A DNA stretch of 64,000 nt from Salinibaculum sp. SYNS191 (GTDB lineage: Archaea; Halobacteriota; Halobacteria; Halobacteriales; Haloarculaceae), in contig NZ_CP147838.1 of NCBI RefSeq assembly GCF_037338445.1, forward strand, positions 558,001-622,000. The letters run 5' to 3'. The stretch's first letter is position 1. Every line of letters begins with the position of its first letter. A program made the position numbers and the translations under genes. The notes beneath the pieces are model-generated. The model did not search any database. It saw only the letters and a list, made by a program, of their open reading frames with translations, and was not told the origin of the DNA. Shown piece by piece: positions 34,276-43,665 of the stretch.

Positions 34276-35259
34276 TTACCGGCCGACGGTGACCGGTTGC
34301 GAGACGTCCGCCGACCCGTCCTCGACGACTCGCCGGTAGATGCCCTCCAGTTGCTCGCCCATCCGTTCGAGGCTGACCTCGCGGGCGCGCTGGCGGCCGT
34401 TCGAGCGCCGCCCGGCCCGCAGGACCCGCAGCAACCCGTCTACGAGGGCCTCGTCGGTCCGCGCGACCGTCGAGAGGTCCACTCCGGCCAGCCGTTCCCC
34501 GACGTCGCCGACGTCCGTGGAGACGACCGGGAGGTTACAGGCCAGCGCCTCCTTCACGGAGTTCGGCGACCCCTCGCGTCGCGAGGTCAGCAGGAGGGCG
34601 TCAGCGGCGTTGTAGTAGGCCGGCATCCCGCGGTGCGGGACGCCGAAGAGGGTGTGGAGTTCGAGACGCCCGGAGAACTGCTCGCGGACGGCCTCGACGA
34701 CGCGCTCGGCGCGCGGATAGTTCTTGACCTCCCGGGTCTCCGGGTACGGGAAGAGGACGTGGTGGGCGTCGTGGCGCCAGCCGACGCGCTCGCGGGCGTC
34801 GCGCTGTGGTTCCGGGGCGAACCGCTCCAGGTCGACGCCGTGGGGCACCACGTAGGTGTCGCAGTCGAGTTCGGCCGCCATCTCCGGGCTCATCACGACG
34901 ACGGCGTCGGCGAACTTCGCGCACCACTTGCTGAGCCAGCCGTACTCGCCCATGAGGTCCGACCCCCACAGCGAGAGCACGACCGGCAGGTTCGGCTGTG
35001 CCAGCGCCGCCGGCGCGGTCAGCCCGTAGTTCGCGTGCAGCAGGTCGTAGTCGCCGAACGACGACGTGAGCACGGGCGGGTAGAACCGGAGGTAATCCAG
35101 CACGGACCGTGAACTGGACTCGTCGTCGGTCCGGACACGGGTTCCCGGGACCGAGACGGTCCTGGACTCGATGCCACGGGATTCCAGCGTCTCCACCTGC
35201 TGTTTGAAGAACCGGGACTCCTCGTTCGTGACGAGGTTGAGAACGCGCACCGGCGTCAC
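34276..35259 (-). CDS. Family 4 glycosyltransferase
   Basis: 327 residues of GT-B fold. The N-terminal acceptor domain (VRVLNLVTNEESRFFKQQVETLE) and the donor-site EX7E motif in REGSPNSVKEALACNLPVVSTDVGD are clear. GTG 35259 overlaps the stop of the FemAB-like gene by four bases (GTGA), which decides the start; GTG 35250 is a weaker alternative. It adds a sugar from a nucleotide donor on the cytoplasmic face. It is the last gene of a deacetylase-FemAB-GT4 operon. Confidence 0.9.
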   Translation of the reverse strand: MTPVRVLNLVTNEESRFFKQQVETLESRGIESRTVSVPGTRVRTDDESSSRSVLDYLRFYPPVLTSSFGDYDLLHANYGLTAPAALAQPNLPVVLSLWGSDLMGEYGWLSKWCAKFADAVVVMSPEMAAELDCDTYVVPHGVDLERFAPEPQRDARERVGWRHDAHHVLFPYPETREVKNYPRAERVVEAVREQFSGRLELHTLFGVPHRGMPAYYNAADALLLTSRREGSPNSVKEALACNLPVVSTDVGDVGERLAGVDLSTVARTDEALVDGLLRVLRAGRRSNGRQRAREVSLERMGEQLEGIYRRVVEDGSADVSQPVTVGR

Positions 35260-36266
35260 CGCCCGACCAGCTGGTAGGCCTTCTTCGCGAGCGCCATCGA
35301 CGCCCCGCTGGACTCGACGACGTAGTAGGGGACGAGGTCCGCCCCGAACTTGCTCTTGTACCGGCAGAGCCGTTCGGTGTTCGCGCCCATGAGGTCGTAG
35401 CGGGTGACCGACTCCCGCGGCGGGTCCGCCACGACGTCCTCGATGATGTGCCAGTGCAGCAGGCTGTTGATGCTGACGTTGTCGTGCGTGGCACGGGCAC
35501 CCCCCTGCCAGAAGTAGGCGGCGTCGTTGGAGTAGAGGACGGTGATGCCGCTGAGGAACTCGCCCGTCGGACTGTGTGCGGTGTAGACGCGACAGCGGTC
35601 CTCGGCGGCGAGCGCGTCGGTCAGGTCGCTGACGTAGTCCCACGCCAGCGGGTACGAGCGGTCCTGCTCGCGGTACCGCGCGGCGGTCTGTTCGTGGACG
35701 CGCTCGGCCCACTCGGTCCCGTCCCGGCGCACCTCGACGCCCAGGTCCAGCCCGTCCCGAATCTCCCGCCGGAGGCTCTTGCTGAACGACGAGAGGAGGT
35801 CGTCGCTCGTCAGGCCCGCGGTGTCCAGCGAGTAGGTGAACACCGTCTCCACGTCCAGCCCCTCCCAGGTGAACGGTCGCGGGTCCGTGTAGGCCGTCGG
35901 GCAGACCACACGGAGCAGCGAGCGCGAGGCGTCGGCACCGACGCGCTCGATTGCGGCACTGGTAAAGCGGCGGTTCAGTCGCTCGCGCTTGCGTCGCTTC
36001 GGGCTGGCCGGCATGATAAGGGGGCCGAGCCGCGGCACGCCCATCGACGGCGGCGGCGAGAGCACCGCCTTCCCCAGCCCCCGGTCCTGGACGACCAGCG
36101 GAAACAGTCCGACCGGGCGGTCGCCCTTGTACCCGGCGAGCAGCCGGAGTTCGCCCGCCGTGTGCCTGTCGAGTACCTCCAGTGCGGCCGGGACGTGGAA
36201 CACGTCGAAGCCGCTGGCTGGCAGTGCGCTGTCCCACTCCGTCGTGTCGATGCGGTGGATGTCCAT
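35256..36266 (-). CDS. FemAB/BioF2-like GNAT transferase (second copy)
   Basis: 336 residues, a clear paralogue of the protein at 25236: LLAGYKGDRPVGLFPLVVQ, SFSKSLRREIRDGLDLGVE, REQDRSYPL, and DLMGANTERLCRYKSKFGADLVPYY near the end. It is encoded between a deacetylase and a GT4 with overlaps or gaps of no more than four bases, so it works in the same pathway. A deacetylase beside a Fem-like transferase would provide a free amino group for aminoacylation; this is inference. Confidence 0.8.
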   Translation of the reverse strand: MDIHRIDTTEWDSALPASGFDVFHVPAALEVLDRHTAGELRLLAGYKGDRPVGLFPLVVQDRGLGKAVLSPPPSMGVPRLGPLIMPASPKRRKRERLNRRFTSAAIERVGADASRSLLRVVCPTAYTDPRPFTWEGLDVETVFTYSLDTAGLTSDDLLSSFSKSLRREIRDGLDLGVEVRRDGTEWAERVHEQTAARYREQDRSYPLAWDYVSDLTDALAAEDRCRVYTAHSPTGEFLSGITVLYSNDAAYFWQGGARATHDNVSINSLLHWHIIEDVVADPPRESVTRYDLMGANTERLCRYKSKFGADLVPYYVVESSGASMALAKKAYQLVGR

Positions 36267-36268
36267 GG

Positions 36269-37234
36269 TCAGTCCTGCCCCGTGGCTTGCGCGCCGAATC
36301 TCTCCTCGTCACTCCTCGCGTCCGGCGGCGCTGCCGCCGTCGACGCCGGTTCCCGGTCCGCCGCTGTCGCGTGGTCGAGGTCCCGATAGAGGTCCCCCGG
36401 TGGCCCGACCCACGCGCCCATGTCGAGGGCCCGCTCGACGAGACGGCGGTAGAGCCCGCCGTAGTTCGGGAAGTCCCGGTCGCTGAAGTAGCAGGGGTGC
36501 CACAGGACGGTCATCACGGCCCCGTTGTCGCGGGCGTCGGCCAGCAACCGCTCGCACTCGTCCCAGGCCCGCTCGGGGGCGGAGCGGACCGCCGGCAGCG
36601 CGGCCTCCATCAGCGTCAGCGGGAAGACGACGAACTCGTCGTCGAACGGGCGGATGGGGTCGTAGCCGTGCTGGAACCCGTACCCGTCGCTCGACCCGAG
36701 GGAGGTGTCGTACCGGAGGCCGACGTCGGCCTGGTAGCGCCAGGTCTGGGGTCGGTCGAGGTTGAGGTGGTGCTGGCGGCCGCCGAGGACGCGCCCACCG
36801 AGGACGCTCTCCAGGCGCTCGCGCTCGAAGGCAAGCCGGCCCCGGTCCCGGTAGGAGCCGTAGGAGCCGTGGAGACCCACCTCCCAGCCGCCGTCGTCGA
36901 GCCGGCGGACGAGGGCGCGGATGTCGGGGTCGTCCAGGCTGTACCGGCCCAGGTACAGCATCCAGTTCTCCGGCCGGACCCACTCGCGGGGCGGGCGGTC
37001 GTGAAACAGGTGTTGCTCGTTGAGGAAGTAAAAGGCCGAGCGGACGCCGAGGTCCTCCTCCATGCGCATGATGTCCTCAAAGGTCCAGAACGGCTCGCGC
37101 CAGGGCAGCAGGTCCAGCAGGTGTCCCGGTCGCCGGTCCCGGACCGCGTAGTACAGCGACTGGTAGGTCTTGTACGGCCTGTCGACGTCGTGGGTCAGAC
37201 AGAGCGCGAAGGAGTGCTCATCGAGGACCGACAC
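36269..37234 (-). CDS. Polysaccharide deacetylase family protein
   Basis: 321 residues of NodB-homology fold. LTHDVDRPYKTY carries the catalytic and metal Asp pair, and GWEVGLHGSYGSYRD carries the metal His. HPCYFSDRDFP lies near the end. It has a Pro/Ala-rich C-terminal tail and no signal peptide, so it acts on cytoplasmic precursors. GTG 37234 is the only start after an in-frame stop, and a GGAGG-like ribosome-binding site lies about 10 bases upstream, unusual in this mostly leaderless genome. An ATAACAAA element is ~88 bases upstream. Confidence 0.85.
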   Translation of the reverse strand: MSVLDEHSFALCLTHDVDRPYKTYQSLYYAVRDRRPGHLLDLLPWREPFWTFEDIMRMEEDLGVRSAFYFLNEQHLFHDRPPREWVRPENWMLYLGRYSLDDPDIRALVRRLDDGGWEVGLHGSYGSYRDRGRLAFERERLESVLGGRVLGGRQHHLNLDRPQTWRYQADVGLRYDTSLGSSDGYGFQHGYDPIRPFDDEFVVFPLTLMEAALPAVRSAPERAWDECERLLADARDNGAVMTVLWHPCYFSDRDFPNYGGLYRRLVERALDMGAWVGPPGDLYRDLDHATAADREPASTAAAPPDARSDEERFGAQATGQD

Positions 37235-37378
37235 GCGTCATCCCTCCGTCGGCGGCCGTCGCACTCTCGACCCGGCGATTCGAATGCACGCCCGCTGGTT
37301 GACCGACCCGGCAGTTTGTTATGGTCGGCTTACCCGCGCAGACAGCCGGGGCGGAGATTGGTGGGCCGACCATCGGCG

Positions 37379-38755
37379 TCACCCCGTCGGCCAGCGGCCG
37401 CCGATAGTGTAGACCGGGGCCGGTATCGTCTCCGCATCCAGCGCGCTTCGACCGTCCAGTACCGGCGCGTCCACGGCCCCCCAGTCGAGTTCCAGGAACT
37501 CGTCGTGAGGGGTCAAAAGCGCCACCGCGTCGACCGGTCGCTCCCGAGCGGCCGCCAGCGACAGCGCCTCGACGTCGCCGAAGGCGTCCCAGTCGTCGAC
37601 CAGCGGGTCCACCGCCAGGACCGTCGCGCCGCGGTCCTGGAGCTGTCGGGCTATCGGGACCGACGGCGCGTTGCGGAGTTCGGCGGCGTTGGCCCGGTAG
37701 GTCACCCCGAGCAGGAGGACCGTCGCGTCCCGGGTCGGGACCCCCTCGCTGTCGAGGATAGCGTCGAGTTTCTCGACCGTGTGGCTGGCCATCCGGTCGT
37801 TCAGTTCCCGCGCGGTCTCCAGCAGCGGCGCGTCGACGTCGAACTGCCGCGCGAGGAAGTAGGGATAGACGGGGATGCAGTGGCCGCCGACCCCGGGGCC
37901 GGGGTCGTGGATGTCACAGAACGGCTGGGTATTGGCAATCTCGATGGCCTCGTTCGTGTCGACGTCGAGGGCCCGCGCGTACAGGGCGAGCTGGTTCGCG
38001 AGCGCGATGTTGACGTCGCGGTAGACCCCCTCGAAGACCTTGACGGCGGCTGCCGTTGCGGCGTCCGAGACCGTGAGGACGTCGTTGTCCGTGATCTCGC
38101 CGTAGACGAGTTCGGCCGCGCGGGTGCTCTCGGCGTCGACGCCGCCGACGACCTTGGGATGGGTCCCGCGGATGTCAGCGAGCGCGCGTCCGCTGAGCGT
38201 GCGCTCCGGGCAGCAGGCGACGCCGAACTCGCCGAGCGAGAGGTCGCTGCCCGCTTCCAGCGTCGGGACGACGAGGTCCCGGCAGGTGCCCGGCGGGACG
38301 GTCGACTCCACGACGACGAGGTCGCCCGGTGACAGCCCCGTCGCGACGGTCTCTGCGACCGCCGACAGCATCGAGAGGTCCGGCTCGCGCGCGTCTGTCA
38401 GCAGCGTCGGGACCATCGCGACGTGGATTGCCGCCCGCTCGGCCGCGCTGTCGCCGTCCGTGGTCGCCGCGAGCGCGCCGCCGTCGACGACGTCGGCGAC
38501 GAGTTCCGGGAGGCCGGGTTCGCGGGGGACGTGGCACCCCCCCTCGTTGACGGTCCGGACGACCGACTCGTCGACATCGACGCCGACGGCGTTGCCGGTG
38601 ACGTCGGCGTAGACCGCGGCCAGGGGGAGTCCCATCTTCCCGAGTCCGTAGACGGCGACCGGGACAGACCCGTCGCGGAAGGCCCGCCGCTGGGTCTCCG
38701 CGTCGGCTTCGGAGCCGTAGAGGTGTCCGGGGCGACCGGTCGACTGGCTGGTCAC
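37379..38755 (-). CDS. Nucleotide-sugar dehydrogenase (UDP-HexNAc/UDP-glucose 6-dehydrogenase family)
   Basis: 458 residues. The NAD-binding VAVYGLGKMGLPLAAVYA, ESTVPPGTC, and the catalytic cysteine in GPGVGGHCIPVYPYFL identify the family, which oxidises C6 of a UDP-hexose to a uronate. The GGHCIPVYP wording favours UDP-N-acetylhexosamine dehydrogenases (WbpA/WecC group) over UDP-glucose dehydrogenases. GTG 38755 overlaps the stop of the Gfo/Idh gene by four bases, linking the two steps. Confidence 0.9.
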   Translation of the reverse strand: MTSQSTGRPGHLYGSEADAETQRRAFRDGSVPVAVYGLGKMGLPLAAVYADVTGNAVGVDVDESVVRTVNEGGCHVPREPGLPELVADVVDGGALAATTDGDSAAERAAIHVAMVPTLLTDAREPDLSMLSAVAETVATGLSPGDLVVVESTVPPGTCRDLVVPTLEAGSDLSLGEFGVACCPERTLSGRALADIRGTHPKVVGGVDAESTRAAELVYGEITDNDVLTVSDAATAAAVKVFEGVYRDVNIALANQLALYARALDVDTNEAIEIANTQPFCDIHDPGPGVGGHCIPVYPYFLARQFDVDAPLLETARELNDRMASHTVEKLDAILDSEGVPTRDATVLLLGVTYRANAAELRNAPSVPIARQLQDRGATVLAVDPLVDDWDAFGDVEALSLAAARERPVDAVALLTPHDEFLELDWGAVDAPVLDGRSALDAETIPAPVYTIGGRWPTG

Positions 38756-39741
38756 TGGGAGACCTCCCTGGGAAGCCCGAGCGCCTCGGACTCGATGCGG
38801 TCGGCCACCTCGATGACGCGGAGGCCGTCCTCGGCAGTGACGGCTGGGGTCGTGCCGTCGCGGACGGCGTCGAGGAACGACTGGAGTTCGCGCTTCAGCG
38901 GGTTCCCGGTGTCGACGACGGGGCGCTCGACGACGCTCTCGTGGCGGTAGCGGACGTCGCCGTTCTGTTCGACGTACTCGGGGAGCGACTGCCGGTGTAT
39001 CTCGACGGACTGGTTGATGAAGTCGGCCGTCACCCGACACTCCATGGCGGTGACGGCGAGCGTGCGGACCTTCTGCTGTGTCAGCCTGCTCGCGGTCAGT
39101 TCGCCGATGCTGCCGTCCGCGAAACTCAACTGCGCCGAGACGTGCTGGTCGTTCGCGGCCGTGGCGGTCAGCGAGTCGATGTCGCTGTCCAGCAGGTGAA
39201 ACAGAAGGTCGATGTCGTGGACCATCAGGTCGTAGACGACGCTGTCGGAGACGTCCCTGTCGAGTGGCGGGCCGAGACGCTGGACGTCGACGGCCACGAC
39301 GTCGAGGTCGGGAAGAATGTCTTCGAGCGCGCGCACGGCCGGGTTGAACCGCTCGATGTGACCCACCTGGAGCGTGACGCCGGCCTCGCGCGCCCGGCGG
39401 GCGAGCCGGTGTCCGCGCTCGACGTCGTCGACGAGTGGCTTCTCGACGAGGACGTCCACGCCGCGGTCGATGCACTCTCGCGCGACGTCGTAGTGGTTCG
39501 CTGTCGGGACGGCTATCGTGGCGACGTCGACCCTGTCGACGAGGTCGTCGGTAGTGAGCGACCGCGTGCCGTACCTGCTGGCGACGGCGCCCGCCTGCTC
39601 GCGGTCGACGTCTGCCACCGCCGCGAGGGTCACGTTCGGCAGTTCGCTGTAAACCCGTGCGTGATGTGCGCCCATGGAACCGACCCCGATGACGCCGGCG
39701 TCGAGTGACTGTTCTCCGGTGGCACCGTTCTCTCTGGTCAT
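38752..39741 (-). CDS. Gfo/Idh/MocA family oxidoreductase (WbpB-like candidate)
   Basis: 329 residues from ATG 39741: GVIGVGSMGAHHARVYSEL binds NAD, VLVEKPLVDDVERG holds the catalytic EKP, and GHIERFNPAVRAL follows. It is coupled to the nucleotide-sugar dehydrogenase by a four-base overlap. That pairing fits successive oxidations at C6 and C3 of a UDP-amino sugar. The frame stays open upstream to 39858, but that extension is Arg-rich and atypical. An ATAACAAT element ~150 bases upstream may be the operon promoter. Confidence 0.88.
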   Translation of the reverse strand: MTRENGATGEQSLDAGVIGVGSMGAHHARVYSELPNVTLAAVADVDREQAGAVASRYGTRSLTTDDLVDRVDVATIAVPTANHYDVARECIDRGVDVLVEKPLVDDVERGHRLARRAREAGVTLQVGHIERFNPAVRALEDILPDLDVVAVDVQRLGPPLDRDVSDSVVYDLMVHDIDLLFHLLDSDIDSLTATAANDQHVSAQLSFADGSIGELTASRLTQQKVRTLAVTAMECRVTADFINQSVEIHRQSLPEYVEQNGDVRYRHESVVERPVVDTGNPLKRELQSFLDAVRDGTTPAVTAEDGLRVIEVADRIESEALGLPREVSQ

Positions 39742-40016
39742 GGATTGGTAGAGGCTGCCAGTCCGGGGCCACGACGGGCGAGCGCGGGCTGCCCCGACAA
39801 AGACACGCGTACTCACCCGTAAACGCCGCCGAGGCTGTCTGAGGCCGCCGTCTGACAAGCTTACCCACCTATTTGGATGGAGCCTGTATTGTTATCGTCA
39901 CCTTGCTACCGATAGGCGTTCTCTATGGCCGTTCGGTTTCCTAGCAGGCAGTGACTTCGGAAAAAGACCGCACCGTGAATGGTCTCGGAGACGGCGAGAG
40001 CGGACCGACCGCCGGC

Positions 40017-41852
40017 TCAGTTGCTGGCTTCGTTCGTGATGTTGACTTCGCCGTCGACTTCGAGACCCACCAGCGCACCGGAGTAGCGGTAGCCGTCGAG
40101 GCCCTTCCCGACGACGCCGGTGACCGTGCTACCGTCGATGTTGTCCTGCAGCTCGTCCCAGCGGTTGCCGTCCTCGGGGGCCGAACTCAGGTCGGCGCTG
40201 GCCTCGACCGACCCGGAGACGGTGAAGGAGTACACCGACGCGGCGTCGGAGTCCGTCCCGTCGATGAGGAGCTTGTTGTCGAGGGTGTCGCCCGCCGAGT
40301 CGCCAGTAGACCCGTCCGAGGAGGAACCGTCGGACCCGCTCCCGTCGCTCGTCGAGCCGTCCGAGGACGAGTCGTCGCCGATGCTGGCGGGGTCGAGCGA
40401 ACTCCCGTCGAGTCGCAGCTCGTACTCGCCGCTGCTCGTGCTGGGGTGTTTCGTCGCGCTCCAGGCGACCAGGTCGCCCGTGAAGTCGAACTCGTCGGTG
40501 AAGCCGTTCCCGGTCTCACCCGTCGCCGTGTACGTGCCGTCGTTGTTCTGGACGATGGCGTCGTTGTCCTCGACGTCGACCTGCGCTATCTCGCCGGTCG
40601 CGGTGAACTCGTAGTTGATACCGGTCCCGTCGTAGGTCTGGATGACCAGGTTGTGGTCGAGCGTCGTGCCGCCGCTGGAGTCGCCGGACCCGTCGCTCGT
40701 GGAGCCGTCCGAGGTCGACCCATCAGACGTCGAGCCGTCGGTCGTCGAATCGCCGCTGCCGGAGTTCTGCGGGTCGTCGCCGGAGGGAGTCGCACAGCCG
40801 TCGCCGACGCAGACGCCCTCGAACTGCGAGGGGTACTCCAGGTTCCCGGAGCCGGTGATGTTGACGTTGGTGGCGGTCCAGTCCGCCGCGCCGCTGCCCT
40901 TCTCGTTGATCGCGGCGTCGCCGGCGTCGTTTTTGACCGTCGTGTCGACGATCTGTCCGGACCCGCCCTCGGCACCGTCGTGAATCTCGATGGGTGCGCC
41001 CGCGCCCTCGTAGGAGTGGATTACCTCACAGCCCTCGATGGTGATGTTGTCGCCGGGTTCGCGGACGCGGATGCCGCGCTGGTTCACCGCGCCGTCGGCC
41101 GCGGCGGTGGCCTCGGCGTCGTTGATGACGAGACAGTTCCTGACGATGCTGTCCGAGGAGCCGACGCGGATGCCGGAGATGTTGACGTTGTGCGCGACCG
41201 TGTTCTCGACGATGACCTGGCCGTCGCCCTCGTAGGCCGGGGAACTCGCGTAGATGCCGTTGTCGGAGAAGCCACTGATGTAACAGTTGCGTATCTCGAC
41301 GACGCCAGCGTGCTCGCGCGGGACGTAGAACGCCTTCGACTCCGCGCCCTCCTGGGACCCGTCGGGGAGGTTGAAGTTGTCGATGAGGACGCTTCCGCCG
41401 GAGGATGCCTCCAGGCGGAACCGGGACTTGTCGGGGCCGGCGGCCCCGCGCAGCGTCAGGTTCTTGATGGCGACCGTCCCGCTGTCGACCGAGATAAGCG
41501 GCGTGAAGTCGCCCGCCGTGTTGTTGAGGATGACCTCGCCCTGGCCGACGATTGCGGCGTCGGAGGAGGCGTTGCCGAAGCCGTCGCCGTTCCAGTCGTA
41601 CTCGCCCTCGGGGATGCGTACCTCGACGCCGTCCGTGTAGTAGTCGTCGAGATAGCCGTCGATGACGTCCCCGTTCTGGAGCCCCTTGTCACCGAGGTTC
41701 ACCACCGAACTTGTGTTGGGGTCGGATGTGACGGCCGCGACGCCCGCGCCCGTCATCGCTGCGGCACCAACTGCACCGGTGACCATCTGCAGGTACTGCC
41801 GCCGATTAAGCTGCCCGTTACTGCCGTCTTCCTGGGGGTGGCGGTCCACCAT
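40017..41852 (-). CDS. Tat-exported right-handed beta-helix protein with repeated C-terminal domains
   Basis: 611 residues. A Tat signal LNRRQYLQMVTGAVGAAAM lies at 15-33. A parallel beta-helix of pectate-lyase type (about 50-360) carries many NITIEGCEVI-like coils. Two low-complexity DGSTSDGS linkers then separate two similar C-terminal beta domains (about 410-490 and 530-610). The fold suggests a polysaccharide-binding or lyase/epimerase enzyme acting outside the cell. No catalytic residues can be assigned by eye. It is the first of two such genes in a row. Confidence 0.75.
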   Translation of the reverse strand: MVDRHPQEDGSNGQLNRRQYLQMVTGAVGAAAMTGAGVAAVTSDPNTSSVVNLGDKGLQNGDVIDGYLDDYYTDGVEVRIPEGEYDWNGDGFGNASSDAAIVGQGEVILNNTAGDFTPLISVDSGTVAIKNLTLRGAAGPDKSRFRLEASSGGSVLIDNFNLPDGSQEGAESKAFYVPREHAGVVEIRNCYISGFSDNGIYASSPAYEGDGQVIVENTVAHNVNISGIRVGSSDSIVRNCLVINDAEATAAADGAVNQRGIRVREPGDNITIEGCEVIHSYEGAGAPIEIHDGAEGGSGQIVDTTVKNDAGDAAINEKGSGAADWTATNVNITGSGNLEYPSQFEGVCVGDGCATPSGDDPQNSGSGDSTTDGSTSDGSTSDGSTSDGSGDSSGGTTLDHNLVIQTYDGTGINYEFTATGEIAQVDVEDNDAIVQNNDGTYTATGETGNGFTDEFDFTGDLVAWSATKHPSTSSGEYELRLDGSSLDPASIGDDSSSDGSTSDGSGSDGSSSDGSTGDSAGDTLDNKLLIDGTDSDAASVYSFTVSGSVEASADLSSAPEDGNRWDELQDNIDGSTVTGVVGKGLDGYRYSGALVGLEVDGEVNITNEASN

Positions 41853-42152
41853 GTCCGGGTAACCGGAGACTACTAAAATAACAATTTTTGCTTACTGCAT
41901 CGTGAAAATATGTTGGTTGGTCGTCTTTGGGCGTCAGACACCACTCGGGTGACTGCCGGATGGTGAGCGTTACACATGACATCGAAGGAATTGATTATAC
42001 CGTGCTAGTGCCTTCCTACCACGGTGGCGATGGTCCCGCGCCCGACAGGCCGTCCCTGGTAGGCACCTCCGACCGGGCGGTAGAGAGCGACAAACTACGG
42101 TAAGGAGTTCCTTAGCGGGTCGAAAACGGCGAGTTCGTCGCGAGCGCGCCAG
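41853..42152. other. AT-richer spacer between the two beta-helix genes
   Basis: The part next to 41852 (41866-41900) is AT-rich and contains a minus-strand TATTTTAG box about 20 bases before the ATG of the downstream gene. The rest shows an imperfect inverted repeat (GTGCCTTCCTACCA near 42010, TGGTAGGCAC near 42058). No protein gene is seen. Confidence 0.45.
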
Positions 42153-43526
42153 TCAGGAGTTCAGGTTCGGCGGGTAGGAGTCGACGACGTGCGCGGTTGA
42201 GTCGCCCATCGTGACGATGGGTTGGCCCGTCACCTCGACCCAGCAGTCACGGATGGCGGCCGTCGACCTGTCGATGAGGAACCCGTCGCGGTCGTCGCCC
42301 GACTGCTTGATGGTGAGGTTCTTGAACGTGCAGTCCCGCCGCTGGTGGACCTCGACCGCGCTGCTGCTGGCGGCCCCACCGGTTATTTTGAGCGAGTCGA
42401 GTTCGATGCGCTCGTCGCCGGCCACCCCCTCCGGGTGCTTGATCTGGACCGCGTTGACGTTGTCGGCGTCGACCCTGATGCGGGTGTCCTTGACCGTGGC
42501 AGATTCACAGCCCTTGCCGAAGGTGATGCCGCCGTCGCTCCCGGCGACTCGCCGCATCTCGACGGTGCAGTCCTCGACGACCGCCCCGTCACCGTGGGTG
42601 ATGCGGATGCCGCGCATGTTGCTGAACTGGTCGGGCGCGGCGTCACAGCGGACGTGCACGTCGCGGACGACGCTGTCGTTGCCGATGCGGACGTTCGCGA
42701 TGTTGGAGTTGGCGTAGTAGCCGCCGACGACCTCGACGGAGCCGTGTTGCGGGTCGGCGTAGAGGCCGTTGTCGGGGAAGCCCTCGACGCGGCAGTTCTC
42801 GAAGCGTATCGTCCCGGTGTGGTTGTCCCCGACGAGGACGCCGTTGGAGCTCGTCTCGAACACCGCCCCGTCGGGTATCTGGAGGTTCTCGACCAGCCCC
42901 GTCCCGTCGGCGTCGGTCACGTCGACCCGGAGCATCCCCTGTCCAGTGTCCTGACGACCCGTCACGAAGAGGTTCCGCACGACGAGACCGTCGTCGACCA
43001 GCGCGCTCACCGGCCGCGACCCGACGCCGGGCTCCCGGAAGTCGAAGGTGACGTCCTCGAAGAGCAGGTCCGAGGCCTGCCCCGGCCGGCCGAGGTCGAA
43101 GAAGACGCTCCCGAACCCCGGTTCGGGGACTATCGTGGCCTCCTTGCCGACGATGCCCAGGTTGACGAAGGACTTGGCGCGCATGGTCCGGTCGACGAGG
43201 TAGCGGCCGGGCGGCAGGTACACCAGCGTGTCGTCGGTGAGGTTGTCCTCCAGGACGTCGACGACCGACTCGTTCGCTTCGGTGTCCGCGCCCGCCTCGG
43301 CCAGGTCGACGACGGTGTCGAACCGGCCGGTGTGCGGAATCTGCTCCGTCGGCGTCCGCGGCGTCTCCGTCGGCGTCGCAGTCGCGGTCGCCGTCTCGGT
43401 CTCCGTCGGCTTCGGCCCGGGTCCGGGTTCCGGCGTCTCGTCGCCGTCGGGGTCGAAGGTCGCACAGCCCGCCAGGCCGGCGACCCCTGCTGCCCCCAGT
43501 GCTTTCAGATACGTTCTCCTATCCAT
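42153..43526 (-). CDS. Tat lipoprotein with right-handed beta-helix
   Basis: 457 residues. The signal RRTYLKALGAAGVAGLAGC has a twin arginine and a lipobox cysteine at 21. A Pro/Thr/Glu spacer (about 25-65) would hold the domain off the membrane, and a parallel beta-helix (about 85-450) follows. Coils such as NHTGTIRFENCRVEGFPDNGLYA closely match those of the upstream neighbour, so the two are paralogous in this domain. It probably stays anchored to the cell surface, whereas the first is released or bound through its repeats. Substrate unknown. Confidence 0.78.
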   Translation of the reverse strand: MDRRTYLKALGAAGVAGLAGCATFDPDGDETPEPGPGPKPTETETATATATPTETPRTPTEQIPHTGRFDTVVDLAEAGADTEANESVVDVLEDNLTDDTLVYLPPGRYLVDRTMRAKSFVNLGIVGKEATIVPEPGFGSVFFDLGRPGQASDLLFEDVTFDFREPGVGSRPVSALVDDGLVVRNLFVTGRQDTGQGMLRVDVTDADGTGLVENLQIPDGAVFETSSNGVLVGDNHTGTIRFENCRVEGFPDNGLYADPQHGSVEVVGGYYANSNIANVRIGNDSVVRDVHVRCDAAPDQFSNMRGIRITHGDGAVVEDCTVEMRRVAGSDGGITFGKGCESATVKDTRIRVDADNVNAVQIKHPEGVAGDERIELDSLKITGGAASSSAVEVHQRRDCTFKNLTIKQSGDDRDGFLIDRSTAAIRDCWVEVTGQPIVTMGDSTAHVVDSYPPNLNS

Positions 43527-43665
43527 GGCTTTCGGACCGCATACCCGGGGGCAGGCATCCGACAGACATTAGTATAGGTTGCCAAACGAGCTGCGTGCCC
43601 GTCCGCCGACTGCCGAATCCGCTGCCAGCGAGTGACTATCCCGGCGGGTCGGGGGTACGCACCGA

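Noticed and set aside
40300..40760. Short repeated GA/CG-rich units that resemble a tandem-repeat or CRISPR-like array
   Set aside because: They are codons for the DGSTSDGS linkers of the beta-helix protein, in frame and without spacers.
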